Positions 63,520 through 64,000 of a stretch of 64,000 nucleotides of DNA are shown here, one piece after another. How positions within the stretch are numbered: the first letter of the stretch is position 1; each line of letters starts with the position of its first letter. A program made the translations under genes and the position numbers. The notes below the pieces were generated by a model that was not told the origin of the DNA, searched no databases, and was given only the letters and a program-made list of their open reading frames with translations. Source of the DNA: Reyranella sp. (GTDB taxonomy: Bacteria; Pseudomonadota; Alphaproteobacteria; Reyranellales; Reyranellaceae); assembly GCA_019750135.1 (NCBI GenBank), contig JAIEOV010000105.1, forward strand, positions 42,875 through 106,874, read 5' to 3'.

Positions 63520-64000
63520 CGGCAGACCTCGAGCGGCAGCCGTCGTCCCGACGCGGCGGTCAGGCAGTCCGCCTTGCTCTTGAACTGATCGGGCCGGAAA
63601 TAGACCGCCTGCATGGAGAATGGCTGCTTGGAGGGCTGCGACGCCCTTGCCGTCGAGCCCGAGAAGACCGGCCAACCCTGATCTTCTTCCAATGTGCTTC
63701 CGCCGTTTGATCCTCTGCCTGGCGAGGCCGCGCTGGTCGCCACTCCGACGGAGATGCCCCCAGAAAGATCCTGCGCCCCTGTCGCGCCGGCCGCCGCGCT
63801 GCCCGGTCCAGGGCTGGCGCTGCCGCCGGCGCTTGCGCTGCCGCCGCTCGCGGCGCCGGAGCTATTGCTGCCCGAACTGCCGCTGCCGGAACCGCCCCCC
63901 GAACCGCTGCTCGCACCGCCGCCCGAGCCGCTGCTCGAGCCGCTGCTCGAACTACCGGCGCTGCTCGCGGCACTGCCTGTTCCGGCGCCCGCGCCCGATG
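63516..64000 (-). CDS. Ser/Gly-rich protein, partial (5' end outside window)
   Basis: The frame read from 64000 downwards has no stop until TGA at 63516-63518, giving 161 residues of a protein whose start is outside. About the first 85 residues are almost only Ser, Gly and Ala (SSSSGSSSGSGGGASSGSG type), a long flexible linker. Then follow about 60 ordinary residues with LEEDQGWPVFSGSTARASQP, VYFRPDQFKSKADCL and a C-terminal LPLEVCR with two cysteines. Its stop overlaps the TonB-like start by GTGA, so the two are coupled. Composition suggests an envelope or surface protein. Confidence 0.7.
   Translation of the reverse strand, partial: SGAGAGTGSAASSAGSSSSGSSSGSGGGASSGSGGGSGSGSSGSNSSGAASGGSASAGGSASPGPGSAAAGATGAQDLSGGISVGVATSAASPGRGSNGGSTLEEDQGWPVFSGSTARASQPSKQPFSMQAVYFRPDQFKSKADCLTAASGRRLPLEVCR

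Noticed and set aside
63560..63973. 137-residue Ala/Arg-rich ORF at the right edge
   Set aside because: It is an alternate frame of the Ser/Gly-rich protein; the Ser/Gly frame is open over the whole edge and is coupled by GTGA to the TonB-like gene.

Overview
The window is about two thirds G+C, nearly fully coding, and typical of a free-living alphaproteobacterium with a large catabolic genome. The evidence is alternative GTG/TTG starts, many GTGA/ATGA-coupled genes, several LysR regulators, HyuA/HyuB pairs, Rieske oxygenases, and intergenic repeat elements of the kind that translate to a 'VIPTGAERSEA' tail. The genus cannot be fixed from the sequence; a Reyranella- or Bradyrhizobium-like soil organism is a guess. 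There are no rRNA, tRNA, CRISPR, phage or transposase genes.

Layout. 0-5.9 kb: the end of an isocitrate lyase/PEP mutase-family enzyme, a small secreted protein, an adenylate cyclase with TolB-like and TPR regions, a flavin monooxygenase, a SnoaL-like protein and a divergent MarR regulator. 5.9-13.6 kb: a Rieske oxygenase and a dimethylglycine dehydrogenase-like flavoprotein, divergent from a three-gene ABC importer of the 2-aminoethylphosphonate type. 13.6-20.6 kb: an orphan response regulator, PrpF, a nitronate monooxygenase, an SDR, an amidohydrolase with an altered metal motif, a P-loop kinase, a small Zn-ribbon protein and a TfdA-like dioxygenase. 20.6-28.7 kb: amidase, hyuB and hyuA (minus) and an N-acyl-D-amino-acid deacylase and MetX-like hydrolase (plus). 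28.8-34.5 kb: a 1088-residue beta-helix/Trp-rich repeat protein, a second Rieske oxygenase and a polar amino-acid binding protein. 34.5-39.2 kb: four LysR genes and two tautomerase genes, apparently a duplicated tautomerase-LysR module with one copy broken by a TAG codon. 39.4-44.3 kb: PQ-loop protein, cupin, second hyuAB pair and a lipoprotein. 44.3-49.8 kb: deacetylase, FAD oxidase, class III aminotransferase, agmatinase-like ureohydrolase and a desaturase. 50-59.6 kb: serine hydrolase, a winged-helix/TolB/TPR regulator, and a compact type I secretion locus (RTX repeat protein, ABC exporter, HlyD adaptor). 59.6-64 kb: alpha/beta hydrolase, a SulP transporter frameshifted in its STAS domain, and a minus-strand operon of a Ser/Gly-rich protein (cut by the window edge), a TonB-like protein and a small secreted protein.

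Most of the metabolic genes handle small nitrogen compounds: methylated amines, hydantoin/oxoproline-type cyclic amides, amides, D-amino acids, ureides and guanidines. Exact substrates cannot be read from sequence. The points most worth a second look are the duplicated tautomerase-LysR island with its amber codon, large nested palindromes at three convergent gene junctions, the SulP frameshift, the Ser/Gly-rich protein at the right edge, and two regulators that share a TolB/TPR half but carry different front ends.
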